A stretch of 64,000 nt of DNA, from positions 1,465,001-1,529,000 of the forward strand of contig NZ_CP029617.1 in assembly GCF_003945545.1 (NCBI RefSeq), given 5' to 3'. Under the pieces are notes generated by a model, which made no database searches, was not told the DNA's origin, and saw only the letters and a list, made by a program, of their open reading frames with translations. This document shows, in pieces, positions 50,876 to 59,953 of this stretch. The translations under genes were made by a program, and so were the position numbers. Position 1 is the first letter of the stretch. Each line of letters starts with the position of its first letter. Source of the stretch: Streptomyces sp. WAC 01529. Its GTDB lineage: Bacteria > Actinomycetota > Actinomycetes > Streptomycetales > Streptomycetaceae.

Positions 50876-52768
50876 CTACGCGATGCGGAAGGGCAGGCGG
50901 CAGATGGCCGCGCCGGTGTCCTTGCGCACCGCGTGGGCCACCACCGCGCCGCGCTGGTTGCGCAGGACGCGCTGCCAGGCGCGGGCCGGCTCGGCCTCGG
51001 GGATCAGGACGGTGACGCGGGTGTGGGGCTCGGCGGCCTCGATGGCGCGTACGTAGGCGGCGATGGGGCGGCCCAGGGTGCGCCGGCCGGAGGGCAGGCG
51101 GATCAGGTCCACGCCCGGGTCCCACAGCGCCCAGTCCCGCTCCAGGGCCTCGGCCTGGGCGCGGTCCTCCGGGTCGGCGTGGCAGACGGTCACCGCGCGC
51201 ACCTCGTCGCCCAGCGAGACGGCGGCGGTCAGTGCCTCGCTGGTGAGGCGGGAGAGGGAGGAGACGGGGACGACGACCAGGGAGCGCGCGCGGTGCGGGC
51301 ACTCGGGGACGCGGCCGAGGCCCAGGCTCTCGCCGATGTCGGCGTAGGCGCGGTGGATCTTCTCGAAGGCGGCGACGAGCAGCGGCAGGGCGACGACGAT
51401 CAGCCAGGCGCCGTCGTGGAACTTGGTGGCGGTGACGACGACCGCGCAGACGCCGGTGAGGAGCGCGCCCATGCCGTTGAGCACGGCCTTGCCGCGCCAC
51501 CCGGGACCGCGCTCGCGGCGCCAGTGCACGACCATGCCGGTCTGGGCGAGGGTGAAGCCGACGAAGACGCCGATCGCGAAGAGCGGGACGAGGGCGTTGG
51601 TGTCGCCCCCGGAGAGGACGAGGAGGGCGGCGGAGACCCCGGCGAGAGTGAGGACGCCGTGCCGGTGGACCTGGCGGTCGGCCTTGAGGGCGAAGACGTG
51701 CGGCAGGAAGTTGTCGCGGGCGAGGAGTTTCAGGAGTACGGGAAGACCGCCGAAGGACGTGTTCGCGGAGAGGGCGAGCAGGGTCATCGTCGCGAACTGG
51801 ACGACGTAGAAGGCGGCGTTGTGGCCGAGTGAGGCGTCCGCGAGCTGGGCGAGGACGGTGACGCCCGCCACCGGCTGGAGGTGGAAGCGGGAGATCAGCA
51901 CCGCAAGGCCGATCAGCATGACGCCGAGCACGGCCCCGAGCGCGATCTCCGCGTGCTGGGCGCGCTTGGCGCGCGGGGTGCGGAAGGACGGCACGGCGTT
52001 GGCGATGGCTTCGACGCCGGTGAGCGCGGAGCAGCCGGAGGCGAAGGCCTTGAGGAGGAGCAGGGCGCCGACGGTGGTGGCGTTGTCGGCGACGACGGAG
52101 GCGTGGCCCTGCGCGGCCTCGGTGCTGACGGGCGCCGAGCGGAAGAGGCCGACGGCGATGAGGGTGAGTATCGCGAGGACGAAGACCGCGGTGGGCGCGA
52201 GGAAGATTTTCGCGGAGTCGGCGATGCCGCGCAGATTGACCGCGGTCAGCAGGGCGAGGACGGCGAGGCAGATCCAGAGCCGGTCGCCGTAGAGGGCGGG
52301 GAAGGCCGAGGTGAGGGCGGCGACGCCCGCGGTGACGGCGACGGCGACGTTCAGGACGTAGTCCAGTACCAGGGAGGCGGCGGCCACCAGGCTCGCCCGG
52401 CGGCCGAGGTGGGTCTTGGCCACGGCGTAGGAGCCGCCGCCGTCGGGGAAGGCAGCGATCACCTGGCGGTAGGAGGCGACGAGGACCGCGAGCAGGGCGG
52501 CGATGGCGAGGGCCACCGGCAGGGTGAAGCCGAGGCCGTGGCCTCCGGCGGCGGCGAGCACCAGGACGATGGCCTCGGGGCCGTAGGCGACGGAGGCCAT
52601 CGCGTCCAGGGAGAGCGCGGCGAGCCCGGTGAGCGCCGTGAGCCGGTGGCGCTCGCCGGTGTCCGGCGGGTCCTCGTCGCGAGGGGCGACTGGCGGCCGG
52701 CCGCCGCTAGGGGCGCTCGGCTCATGGTGGCCAGGGGTGGCCGTCGACTCGCTGGTCAGGGCGGACAT
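50876..52768 (-). CDS. KimA-like APC-superfamily permease, probable potassium importer
   Basis: This is a 630-aa protein with ~12 membrane helices after a 35-residue polar N terminus. The core has SLDAMASVAYGPEAIVLVLA and ASYRQVIAAFPDGGGSYAV. Later TSFGGLPVLLKLLARDNFLP and PLFAIGVFVGFTLAQTGMV match the KimA/YdaO pattern rather than amino-acid permeases. The last ~150 residues form a USP-like domain (RSLVVVPVSSLSRLTSEAL...VTVLIPEA), as in KimA. KimA is a high-affinity K+/H+ symporter controlled by c-di-AMP in Bacillus. Standing directly upstream of kdp supports K+ transport; amino-acid transport remains possible. Confidence 0.72.
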   Translation of the reverse strand: MSALTSESTATPGHHEPSAPSGGRPPVAPRDEDPPDTGERHRLTALTGLAALSLDAMASVAYGPEAIVLVLAAAGGHGLGFTLPVALAIAALLAVLVASYRQVIAAFPDGGGSYAVAKTHLGRRASLVAAASLVLDYVLNVAVAVTAGVAALTSAFPALYGDRLWICLAVLALLTAVNLRGIADSAKIFLAPTAVFVLAILTLIAVGLFRSAPVSTEAAQGHASVVADNATTVGALLLLKAFASGCSALTGVEAIANAVPSFRTPRAKRAQHAEIALGAVLGVMLIGLAVLISRFHLQPVAGVTVLAQLADASLGHNAAFYVVQFATMTLLALSANTSFGGLPVLLKLLARDNFLPHVFALKADRQVHRHGVLTLAGVSAALLVLSGGDTNALVPLFAIGVFVGFTLAQTGMVVHWRRERGPGWRGKAVLNGMGALLTGVCAVVVTATKFHDGAWLIVVALPLLVAAFEKIHRAYADIGESLGLGRVPECPHRARSLVVVPVSSLSRLTSEALTAAVSLGDEVRAVTVCHADPEDRAQAEALERDWALWDPGVDLIRLPSGRRTLGRPIAAYVRAIEAAEPHTRVTVLIPEAEPARAWQRVLRNQRGAVVAHAVRKDTGAAICRLPFRIA

Positions 52769-52878
52769 GCGTACTCCTTCTGGAGCCCGGACAGGTCCGC
52801 TCAGGTTCTGTCCGGATCCAGCCGGTGAAGCGCTTCCCTTGCGGGATCTTCGCGCGTGAGGGCCCGGTCTTCACGCGC

Positions 52879-52887
52879 TCTTGACGG
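52879..52887 (-). promoter_or_regulatory. CCGTCAAGA element upstream of the KimA-like gene
   Basis: This is the second copy of the 9-mer. On the minus strand it reads GTCAAGA-GCGC-GTGAAGA, a direct 7-mer repeat at an 11-bp period, which is the arrangement bound by OmpR-family regulators such as KdpE. Confidence 0.4.
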
Positions 52888-52915
52888 CTAGGGGGAGGCG
52901 CGCGCCGCGTCGGCG

Positions 52916-53617
52916 TCAGGCCGTCAGCTCGGCCAGGCGCGTCAGGGCGTCGTGCGCCGCCTTCCGTTCCTCGTCGGTGAGCCGGAGCTGCGCGGCGCGG
53001 GTCAGGAGGCGGTCGGCCAGGGCGTCGTCGCCGAGGCGCTGGGCGATGTCGCCGCGCAGGATGAGCAAGCGCAGCTCCTGTTCGGGGGTGGGCTTCTCGT
53101 CCGTCAGGCCGAGGACCCGGTCGATGATCTTGGCGGCGCCGGGCAGGTCCTCCTTGGAGTCGGCGAACAGGTCGGCCATGTGCAGCGCCCGCGCGAAGGT
53201 CCCCTTGGGGGCGGGGCGGTGCGTCTGGTCCTCGCTGATCGGCTGCCCGACGCGAATGCCGTTGCCGCCGGGGTCGGTCATCAGGAACTGCCGCATGCCG
53301 TACGACATGTCCTTGAGCGGCCCGATGCGGGGCAGGCCGCGGCTGGGGATCTTTCCGTACGCGGCCTTGAGACCGGCGCGGAAGGCGGTGTGCAGTCGCT
53401 CGACGTCGTCGGTGACGACGTAGCAGCCGGAGTAGGACTCTTTGGGGTCGTACTCCTTCATGCCGAAGAACTGCAGCTCGATGGCGCCGCGTTCGACGAC
53501 CGCGTACGGATAGGGGCTCTTCTGGAAGAAGGTCGTCTCGAAGCCCAGCGCGGTGTAGAAGTCGACGACGGGCTGGACCGTCCGGCACGGGAGGAGCGGG
53601 ATCGTTTTCTCGGCCAT
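52916..53617 (-). CDS. VOC-family protein with C-terminal helical repeat
   Basis: This is a 233-aa protein. The N-terminal ~125 residues form a vicinal-oxygen-chelate (glyoxalase/bleomycin-resistance) fold: IPLLPCRTVQPVVDFYTALGFETTF, IELQFFG, and MRQFLMTDPGGNGIRVGQP. The remaining ~100 residues are helical and TPR-like (FARALHMADLFADSKEDLPGAAKIIDRVLG...LLILRGDIAQRLGDDALADRLL). The family includes dioxygenases, isomerases and resistance proteins; the ligand is unknown. It ends about 150 bp before the KimA-like start on the same strand, so it could share transcripts with it. Confidence 0.85.
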   Translation of the reverse strand: MAEKTIPLLPCRTVQPVVDFYTALGFETTFFQKSPYPYAVVERGAIELQFFGMKEYDPKESYSGCYVVTDDVERLHTAFRAGLKAAYGKIPSRGLPRIGPLKDMSYGMRQFLMTDPGGNGIRVGQPISEDQTHRPAPKGTFARALHMADLFADSKEDLPGAAKIIDRVLGLTDEKPTPEQELRLLILRGDIAQRLGDDALADRLLTRAAQLRLTDEERKAAHDALTRLAELTA

Positions 53618-53663
53618 CCCGGCAGCCTAGTCAAATTTGAGTAGGAGGATGGACCGGTGACTG

Positions 53664-54140
53664 TTATTCGGACAGGGCGTGGCCCGTCGTCGCGTCCACG
53701 TGGTCGGGGATCTCGTCGTGGCGGTCGCCGACGGTCGGGGTGCCGGTGGGCTCGAAGAGCAGGAGCCGGGCGCCCGTCGGGGCGGACGGCTTGTGTTCGA
53801 TGCCGCGCGGGACCGTGAAGACCGAGCCCTGCGGGAGGGTGACCCTGCGCTCGCCCGCGGGCTCGCGCAGGTCGATGTGGAGTTCGCCGCCGAGGACGAG
53901 GAAGAACTCGTCGGTGTGGTCGTGGACGTGCCAGAGGTGTTCGCCCTGGACCTTGGTCAGGCGTACGTCGTAGTCGTTGACGGAGGTGGCGATGCGGGGG
54001 CTCCACAGGGCGTCGAAGGAGGCGAAGGCCTGGTCGAGGGCGATGGGTTCGCCCGGGGTGAAGATGCCGCCCGGGGCCTTGGGGGTGGACGGCTGGGCGA
54101 GGGTGGACGGCTGGGCGGCGGGGTGCGTTTCGGTGCTCAT
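53664..54140 (-). CDS. Cupin-domain protein
   Basis: This is a 158-aa single-cupin protein. The two conserved motifs are HVHDHTDEFFLVLGGELHIDL (metal-type His, His, Glu) and LPQGSVFTVPRGIEHKP (His). The N-terminal tail is a short Pro/Ser/Thr repeat (AAQPSTLAQPSTPK). It could be a metal-dependent dioxygenase, isomerase or sensor. It is divergent from the GlxA-type regulator across 52 bp, so the regulator may control it. Confidence 0.88.
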   Translation of the reverse strand: MSTETHPAAQPSTLAQPSTPKAPGGIFTPGEPIALDQAFASFDALWSPRIATSVNDYDVRLTKVQGEHLWHVHDHTDEFFLVLGGELHIDLREPAGERRVTLPQGSVFTVPRGIEHKPSAPTGARLLLFEPTGTPTVGDRHDEIPDHVDATTGHALSE

Positions 54141-54192
54141 GCAGTGATCCTCCGCCGTGACGGGCGGCCCCCGCGAGTGCTAGAAATCGCAT

Positions 54193-55335
54193 ATGGCGCA
54201 AGAATCCTCTCAGGCGGCGGACCTCCGGCCGGGGTCGCCGGGGTCGGCCGCGGGCCGGCTCCACCGCGTCGTCGTCATCGTCGACGAGAACTCCAACCCC
54301 TTCGAACTCGGCTGCGCGACCGAGGTGTTCGGCCTGCGCAGGCCGGAACTGGGGCGCGAGCTGTACGAGTTCGCGCTCTGCTCCCCCGAGCCCGCCACCC
54401 TGATGCGGGACGGGTTCTTCACGCTCACCGGAGTCGCCGGGCTCGACGCGGCCGACGGGGCGGACACGGTGATCGTGCCCAACAGGCCCGACACCGACGT
54501 GCCCCGGCGGCCCGCCGTCCTGGACGCCGTCCGGCGGGCGCACGCGCGCGGCGCCCGTCTCGTGGGGTTCTGCAGCGGGGCCTTCACGCTCGCCGAGGCG
54601 GGGGGGCTCGACGGGCGCAGGGCGACCGCGCACTGGCAGTGGGCCGACACCTTCCGGGAGCGGTTTCCGGCCGTACGGCTCGAATCGGACGTGCTCTTCG
54701 TGGACGACGGCGACATCCTCACCGCGGCGGGCAGCTCGGCCGCGCTGGATCTCGGGCTGCACCTGGTGCGCCGCGATCACGGAGCGGAGATCGCCAACTC
54801 CGTGAGCAGGCGGCTCGTCTTCGCCGCCCATCGGGACGGCGGTCAGCGGCAGTTCGTGGAGCGCCCGGTGCCCGACGTGCCGGACGTCTCGCTGGCGCCC
54901 CTCCTGGCGTGGGCGCAGGAGCGCCTCGGCGAATCGTCGACGCCGGGGCCGGGCGGTACCGGTCCGGGCGGTACGGGACCGGGCGGGCCGGGACCAAGCG
55001 GCACCGGCCCGCTCACCGTGGCGGCGCTCGCCGCCCGCGCCGGGGTCAGCCCGGCGACCCTGCACCGCCGCTTCCGCGCCCAGCTCGGCACCACCCCGCT
55101 GGCCTGGCTCACCGGTGAGCGCGTGGCCCTGGCCTGCCGGCTCATCGAGCGCGGCGAGGAACGCCTCGACGTGGTCGCCCGGCGCAGCGGCCTCGGCACC
55201 GCCGCCAATCTCCGGGCCAGGCTGCGCCGGGAGACGGGGCTCAGTCCGTCCGACTACCGGCGCAGGTTCGGTCCCGGCGGGGAGCCACCGGCGGCTGGCC
55301 GGATCCCGGCTGCCACCGCGGCCCGCACCCCGTGA
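54193..55335 (+). CDS. GlxA-family (DJ-1/AraC) transcriptional regulator
   Basis: This is a 380-aa regulator. The N-terminal ~200 residues have the DJ-1/PfpI-like fold with the nucleophile-elbow cysteine in VGFCSGAFTLAEAGGLDG. The C-terminal AraC HTH has two helix-turn-helices (VAALAARAGVSPATLHRRFR and LDVVARRSGLGTAANLRARLRRETG-LSPSDYRRRF). A Gly/Pro repeat separates the domains (GPGGTGPGG). It is divergent from the cupin gene and precedes a TPP-enzyme gene by 73 bp on the same strand. The effector is unknown. Confidence 0.92.
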   Translation: MAQESSQAADLRPGSPGSAAGRLHRVVVIVDENSNPFELGCATEVFGLRRPELGRELYEFALCSPEPATLMRDGFFTLTGVAGLDAADGADTVIVPNRPDTDVPRRPAVLDAVRRAHARGARLVGFCSGAFTLAEAGGLDGRRATAHWQWADTFRERFPAVRLESDVLFVDDGDILTAAGSSAALDLGLHLVRRDHGAEIANSVSRRLVFAAHRDGGQRQFVERPVPDVPDVSLAPLLAWAQERLGESSTPGPGGTGPGGTGPGGPGPSGTGPLTVAALAARAGVSPATLHRRFRAQLGTTPLAWLTGERVALACRLIERGEERLDVVARRSGLGTAANLRARLRRETGLSPSDYRRRFGPGGEPPAAGRIPAATAARTP

Positions 55336-55408
55336 AGACTGGCCTCTCCCACGCACCGGGCGCCGGCGCCCCCCGCGCGCCCTCGCCACCGAGCAGAGGC
55401 GGAACGCC

Positions 55409-57007
55409 ATGCCGAACGGAGCGCAGTCCCTGATCAACGGCCTCGTGGACGGCGGCGTCCGCGCGTGCTTCGCCAATCCCGGCACCTCCGAGCTGCACTT
55501 CGTGGCCGCGCTGGAGGAGGCCCCCGAACTGCGCCCGGTGCTCTGCCTCTTCGAGGGCGTGGCGACGGGCGCCGCCGACGGGTACGGGCGGATGGCCGGG
55601 CGCCCCGCGTGCACCCTGCTGCACCTGGGTCCCGGCCTCGCGGGCGGCCTGCCCAATCTGCACAACGCGCGCCGGGCCGGGACACCCCTGCTCAACGTCG
55701 TCGGCGACCACGCCCTCGGCCACAAGCGGCTGGACGCGCCCCTGGAGTCCGACATCGGGGCGCTCGCGGGCACGGTGTCGGCCTGGACGCGGCGCACGTA
55801 TCACGCCACCGAACTCGCCGACGACGTCGCGCAGGCCCTCGCCGCGGCGACCGGGCCGCCCGGCGCGATCGCGACACTGATCGTGCCGGCCGACGTGTCC
55901 TGGTCCGACGCGGGGTCCGGGGCAGGGCCCGACGCAGGGCCCGGGGCGAGGTCCGAGGCAGCCGCACCCCCCGCGTCCCCCGCACCCGCCGCCCCGCGGC
56001 GCGGTCTCGTGTCGGTGGACGCGGTGACGGGCGCCGCCGACGCCCTGCGCTCGGGCGGCGGCGTCGCCCTGCTGATCGGCGGGGCGGCCGCGCGCGGGGC
56101 CGGGCTCGTGGCCGCGGGGCGGGTGGCGGCGGCCACGGGCGCGAAGCTGCTGTGCGAGACGTTCCCGGCCCGCCTGGAGCGCGGCGCGGGACGGCCCGTC
56201 GTGGAGCGGCTCGCCTACCTCGCGTCCGGCGCGCGGCGGCAACTGGCGGGCGTACGACACCTGGTGCTCGCCGGGGCCTCCTCGCCGGTCGCCTTCTTCG
56301 CCCACCCCGGGCAGGGCGGCGCGCTGGTCCCCGAGGGGTGCGCGGTGCATACGCTCGCGGCGGGCGCGGAGGACGTGACGGCGGCGCTCGAAGGGTTCGC
56401 CGAGGTGGTGGGGCCCGGCGCCTGCCCCGTACGGGAAGAGGCGGGGAGACCCGCGCCGCCCTCCGGGGAGCTGACCGCCGAGTCGGCCGCGGCCGTGCTC
56501 GGGGCGCTGCTCCCGGAGGGTGCCATCGTGGTGGACGAGGCCAACACCTCGGGCATCTGGCTGCCGGGGGCCACGGCCGGGTCGCCGCCGCACGACTGGC
56601 TGACGCTGACCGGCGGTTCGATGGGGCAGGGTCTTCCGCTCGCGGTGGGCGCGGCGGTGGCGTGTCCTGACCGGCCGGTGCTCGCGCTGGTGGGTGACGG
56701 TGCCGCGATGTACACGCCGCAGGCGCTGTGGACGCAGGCCAGGGAGGGCCTGGACGTCACGACGGTCGTCTTCGACAACCGCTCGTACGCGATTCTGGGC
56801 CTGGAGCTGGGTGCGGCGGGCGGGGCCGGGGCCCGTCGGCTCCTCGATCTTTCCGCCCCCGCCCTGGACTTCGTCTCACTGGCACGCGGCATGGGCGTCC
56901 CCGCGGAACGGGCCACCACTGCGCAGGAGTTCGCGGCGTCGCTGAAGCGGGGTCTGGCGGAGCCGGGGCCTTGGCTCATCGACTGTGTCGTGCCTCCGCT
57001 CGGCTGA
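55409..57007 (+). CDS. Thiamine-diphosphate enzyme, acetolactate synthase-like
   Basis: This is a 532-aa TPP-dependent enzyme with the three-domain layout. The N-terminal pyrimidine domain has ANPGTSELHFVAALEE with the conserved catalytic Glu (VLCLFEGVATGAADGYGRMAG). The C-terminal TPP domain has the Mg-binding GDGAAMYTPQALWTQAREGLDVTTVVFDNRSYAIL. It resembles ALS/benzoylformate decarboxylase-type proteins. The middle FAD-type domain is short and carries an Ala/Pro/Gly-rich insert near residue 170, so FAD binding is doubtful. The substrate is unknown. The ATG at 55409 has AGAGGCGG upstream. It may be cotranscribed with the GlxA-type gene. Confidence 0.85.
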   Translation: MPNGAQSLINGLVDGGVRACFANPGTSELHFVAALEEAPELRPVLCLFEGVATGAADGYGRMAGRPACTLLHLGPGLAGGLPNLHNARRAGTPLLNVVGDHALGHKRLDAPLESDIGALAGTVSAWTRRTYHATELADDVAQALAAATGPPGAIATLIVPADVSWSDAGSGAGPDAGPGARSEAAAPPASPAPAAPRRGLVSVDAVTGAADALRSGGGVALLIGGAAARGAGLVAAGRVAAATGAKLLCETFPARLERGAGRPVVERLAYLASGARRQLAGVRHLVLAGASSPVAFFAHPGQGGALVPEGCAVHTLAAGAEDVTAALEGFAEVVGPGACPVREEAGRPAPPSGELTAESAAAVLGALLPEGAIVVDEANTSGIWLPGATAGSPPHDWLTLTGGSMGQGLPLAVGAAVACPDRPVLALVGDGAAMYTPQALWTQAREGLDVTTVVFDNRSYAILGLELGAAGGAGARRLLDLSAPALDFVSLARGMGVPAERATTAQEFAASLKRGLAEPGPWLIDCVVPPLG

Positions 57008-57082
57008 GAGCCCTCGGTGGACGCGCGCTGTAGCGGCGCCCCGGGTGGGCGCGCGTCCTGGCCGCGCGCCCGAGGGGCTGCC

Positions 57083-59953
57083 TCACGGACTCACCCGGTC
57101 CTGTACGTGCCGCCACGGCGCGAACGCGCTCGCGCCGCGCGGCAGCAGGCCCGCGAGATCGGGGCAGTGGCGCAGCAGGACGGACTTCATGCCGCCCTTC
57201 TGGACCCAGTCGATGCCGAGCGGGGTGTAGATCTCGGGGCGGAAGTCGACGGTGAGGAAGCGGTCGCTCTGGAGGCGCCGGGTGGCCATCAGGACGAAGA
57301 CGCGGAAGGCGGTGTCGCTGAAGCCGAAGCCGTGCGGCGGGTTCTCGGCGAACAGGCCCACGACGGTGTCGATCTCGTCGACCGAGCGGTAGACGTCCTT
57401 GAGGCGGGCGACGGTCTCGGGGTCCTGCGAGAGGTCTTCGAAGCGGCGGAGGCGCTGCTTGTGCAGGCCCTCGCGGAAGTCGTTGTAGCGGGGCACGCCG
57501 CGCCTGCGGGTGCGGACCAGGTCGACGACGGAGAGGTCGATGATCTCGCCGTCGCGCTCGAACTGCTGGAGCGCGCGCGGGAAGTTGTGGAGCGTGATCG
57601 CGCCGGGGTGGGCGATGCCGAAGGAGTAGAGCGTGTCGGCGAGGCCCGTCTTGCGGAGGGCGGCCTCGGCGGCGACGCCTTGGATGTCGCGGAAGCCGAG
57701 TGTCTCCAGGCGCTGTCCGAAGTGGTGCTCGCGCAGCTCGAAGTCGTCGGGGATCAGCGGGTGCATGCGGTAGACGGTGACGAACTCCTCCGTCAGGGAG
57801 TACGGCGCCGTGTGGTGGTCGGGCAGGGTGTGGGGGATGCCCGTCAGCGAGTGGGATTCCAGCAGCCACAGTCCGAGCTTCTGGAGCCAACTGCCGGGCG
57901 GGCCGTCCCAGTTGGTGTGCAAGCCGAGGTCGATGGCCTCGGTGGCGAGGACCGCCGGTGTCCACTCCACGGTGTGGATCTTGGCGATGAGGGCGGAGAC
58001 GACGAGGCGGGCCGTGTGGTAGACGCTCTCCTGGCTCATCGAGGGGTAGGCGTGCCGCAGCGCGTCGCAGACCGCGTTGTGCTCGCGGGCGAAGAGGGTG
58101 TGCATGGCGCTGAGGCCCATCCACCAGCTCTCGGCGAAGCCGGTCAGCGGGACGCCGCCCGGGCCGAGCGGCAAGTGGCCTTCGTCCAGGCGGAGTTTGG
58201 CGCCGCCGTCCGGCTCGCGCAGGTACTTGGCGGTCTGCTCGTTCTCGCCGTACACCTCGGAGCCGTCCCACCAGTGGGAGGCGGCGTTGGCGAAGAGGAT
58301 CGGCGGCCGCTCGCCGGGGAGTTCGATGCCTTCGTTCTCGGCGAAGCGCATCACGCGCTCCGGGGGCCCGCCGGGGGTGTTCTGCCAGGTGCCGCCGGGC
58401 GGCAGCGGCACCTCGACGCACTTGCCGCCCGGCTTGTGGCGGCGGTGGTTGACCCAGTCGTGGACCTGGAACTGGATCCAGGCGGCGGCGAGGACGTTCA
58501 GCGAGGTCGCGGGCAGGAACGTGTCGCGGTGGAGGAGTTGGCGGCTGACCGTGACCGGGTTCGGTACGTCGAAGAGGTCGGGCCGGTAGACCGGTTCGAG
58601 GTTGCGTCCGAAGGGCGTACCGACGGCCCCCATGGCGGGGCGGGAGAGGTCGTTGTACGACCCGTCGTACGAACGGGCGGTGCGCAGCCGCTCGTCGGGC
58701 GGGGCGGGCACGGGCATGGTTTTGGGCGGCGCCTCGTGCGTGTCGGTGTCGATGAGGTTGAGGCGGCGCAGCGCCTTGCGCAGGAAGACGAGGTTGAGCA
58801 GGCTCGCCGCCAACGGCAGCCTGTGCCAGGGCACATAGCGGTTCAGGAGCCGGAACGCGGCCTCGGCCGGGACGCCGAGCACCCTGTTGCGCAGCGGTTC
58901 CGCGGTGACGAAGCGCAGTCCGTGGCGGTGGGCCGCGCTCGCTTCGTACGCGGCCTTGCGGGCCCGGTTGAGATTGCCGAGGGGGCGGAACTCCTCGGTG
59001 GTGAACCACGGGTTGAAGCCGATGGTCTCGACGCGCCTGCCCGCGGCGCGCGCGCCGGCGGTGTCGAGGTCCTGGCTCGGCACGGTGAGCGTGGCGACGG
59101 GCAGCGCGGGCGCGACGGACTCCCGCCACTCGACGGAGCCGTCCTCGACGGGGGTGCGCCGCTCGTCGACGTACCGCTGGACGCACAGGTCGAAGGCGAT
59201 GTCCTGGCGGGCGAGGCGGGTCTCCAGATCGCGGCGCAGGTACTGCGGGTCGTGGCGTCCCCGGGTGGCCTTGGCGGTGGGGCCGTGGCCGTGGGGGCGC
59301 AGCAGATAGCGGACCGGCCCGGCCTCGCACCAGAGGATGGCGCTGCGGCTCCAGTACGTCTCGGCCGCGAGGCTGGTGACCTCGCGGCGGGCGGCGGACC
59401 GGACGTTGCGGCGCATCCGGGCGGCCGTGGACGGTCCGACGGCGAGCGGGAGCTTGACGAAGAGCGCGACGGCCTTCCGTACGCGGGTCGTGGCGCCCGC
59501 CATCGCCTTGGCGAAGGCCACGAACTCGCGGGCGTCACGGGCGTGGGAGACCGGGTGGTTGGTGGCGAGCAGATCGTGGCTCTCCTCGGCGGAGACGGCC
59601 ACGCGTACGGCGATGCCCCGCAGGTCGGGGGCCCCGTCGGCCTGTCGTATGCCGCTCGCGTGGGAGAACCGCACGGTCGCCGGATAGGAGGCGCCGGGCT
59701 GTGCGAAGCCGCCGCGTAACGCGTCGGGAAGGTCGTCGTGGAAGCGGAGCCGGGCGTTCTCCACGCCGAGGGCGGCCTTGGCGTGCAGGGCGCGTTCGAG
59801 GTCGGCGGCGCGGCTCGCCCGGCGGTTCTTCTCCTGGACCCGCATCAGCCCGGCGGCCAGGCGTTCGCAGATCCGGCGTTCCGCTTCGGGGCTGCCGCCC
59901 ATATAGCGCTCGTAACTCTGCTGCGGCTGCTGGTGCTGTCCGGTGTCGGCCAT
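57083..59953 (-). CDS. Catalase-like / animal-type heme peroxidase (alpha-dioxygenase-like) fusion
   Basis: This is a 956-aa fusion. The N-terminal ~350 residues resemble the catalase/allene-oxide-synthase fold: PATVRFSHASG, PDLRGIAVRVAV and LLATNHPVSHARDAREFVAFAKAM. The C-terminal ~500 residues are an animal heme-dependent peroxidase domain. Its distal His498 is in FQVHDWVNH. The proximal His731 is in VYRMHPLIPD, the pattern of fatty-acid alpha-dioxygenases and cyclooxygenase relatives. No signal peptide is present. Fusion suggests that a lipid hydroperoxide made by one half is converted by the other. The ATG at 59953 was chosen; the 97-codon upstream extension is not conserved-looking. Confidence 0.85.
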   Translation of the reverse strand: MADTGQHQQPQQSYERYMGGSPEAERRICERLAAGLMRVQEKNRRASRAADLERALHAKAALGVENARLRFHDDLPDALRGGFAQPGASYPATVRFSHASGIRQADGAPDLRGIAVRVAVSAEESHDLLATNHPVSHARDAREFVAFAKAMAGATTRVRKAVALFVKLPLAVGPSTAARMRRNVRSAARREVTSLAAETYWSRSAILWCEAGPVRYLLRPHGHGPTAKATRGRHDPQYLRRDLETRLARQDIAFDLCVQRYVDERRTPVEDGSVEWRESVAPALPVATLTVPSQDLDTAGARAAGRRVETIGFNPWFTTEEFRPLGNLNRARKAAYEASAAHRHGLRFVTAEPLRNRVLGVPAEAAFRLLNRYVPWHRLPLAASLLNLVFLRKALRRLNLIDTDTHEAPPKTMPVPAPPDERLRTARSYDGSYNDLSRPAMGAVGTPFGRNLEPVYRPDLFDVPNPVTVSRQLLHRDTFLPATSLNVLAAAWIQFQVHDWVNHRRHKPGGKCVEVPLPPGGTWQNTPGGPPERVMRFAENEGIELPGERPPILFANAASHWWDGSEVYGENEQTAKYLREPDGGAKLRLDEGHLPLGPGGVPLTGFAESWWMGLSAMHTLFAREHNAVCDALRHAYPSMSQESVYHTARLVVSALIAKIHTVEWTPAVLATEAIDLGLHTNWDGPPGSWLQKLGLWLLESHSLTGIPHTLPDHHTAPYSLTEEFVTVYRMHPLIPDDFELREHHFGQRLETLGFRDIQGVAAEAALRKTGLADTLYSFGIAHPGAITLHNFPRALQQFERDGEIIDLSVVDLVRTRRRGVPRYNDFREGLHKQRLRRFEDLSQDPETVARLKDVYRSVDEIDTVVGLFAENPPHGFGFSDTAFRVFVLMATRRLQSDRFLTVDFRPEIYTPLGIDWVQKGGMKSVLLRHCPDLAGLLPRGASAFAPWRHVQDRVSP

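Noticed and set aside
52769..52915. ydaO (c-di-AMP) riboswitch before the KimA-like gene
   Set aside because: The ~147-bp leader does not show the conserved elements I remember. A covariance search would be decisive.
57017..59719. 900-codon frame on the + strand opposite the heme-enzyme fusion
   Set aside because: Same reasoning: it mirrors a gene with conserved catalytic His residues, and contains no family motif.
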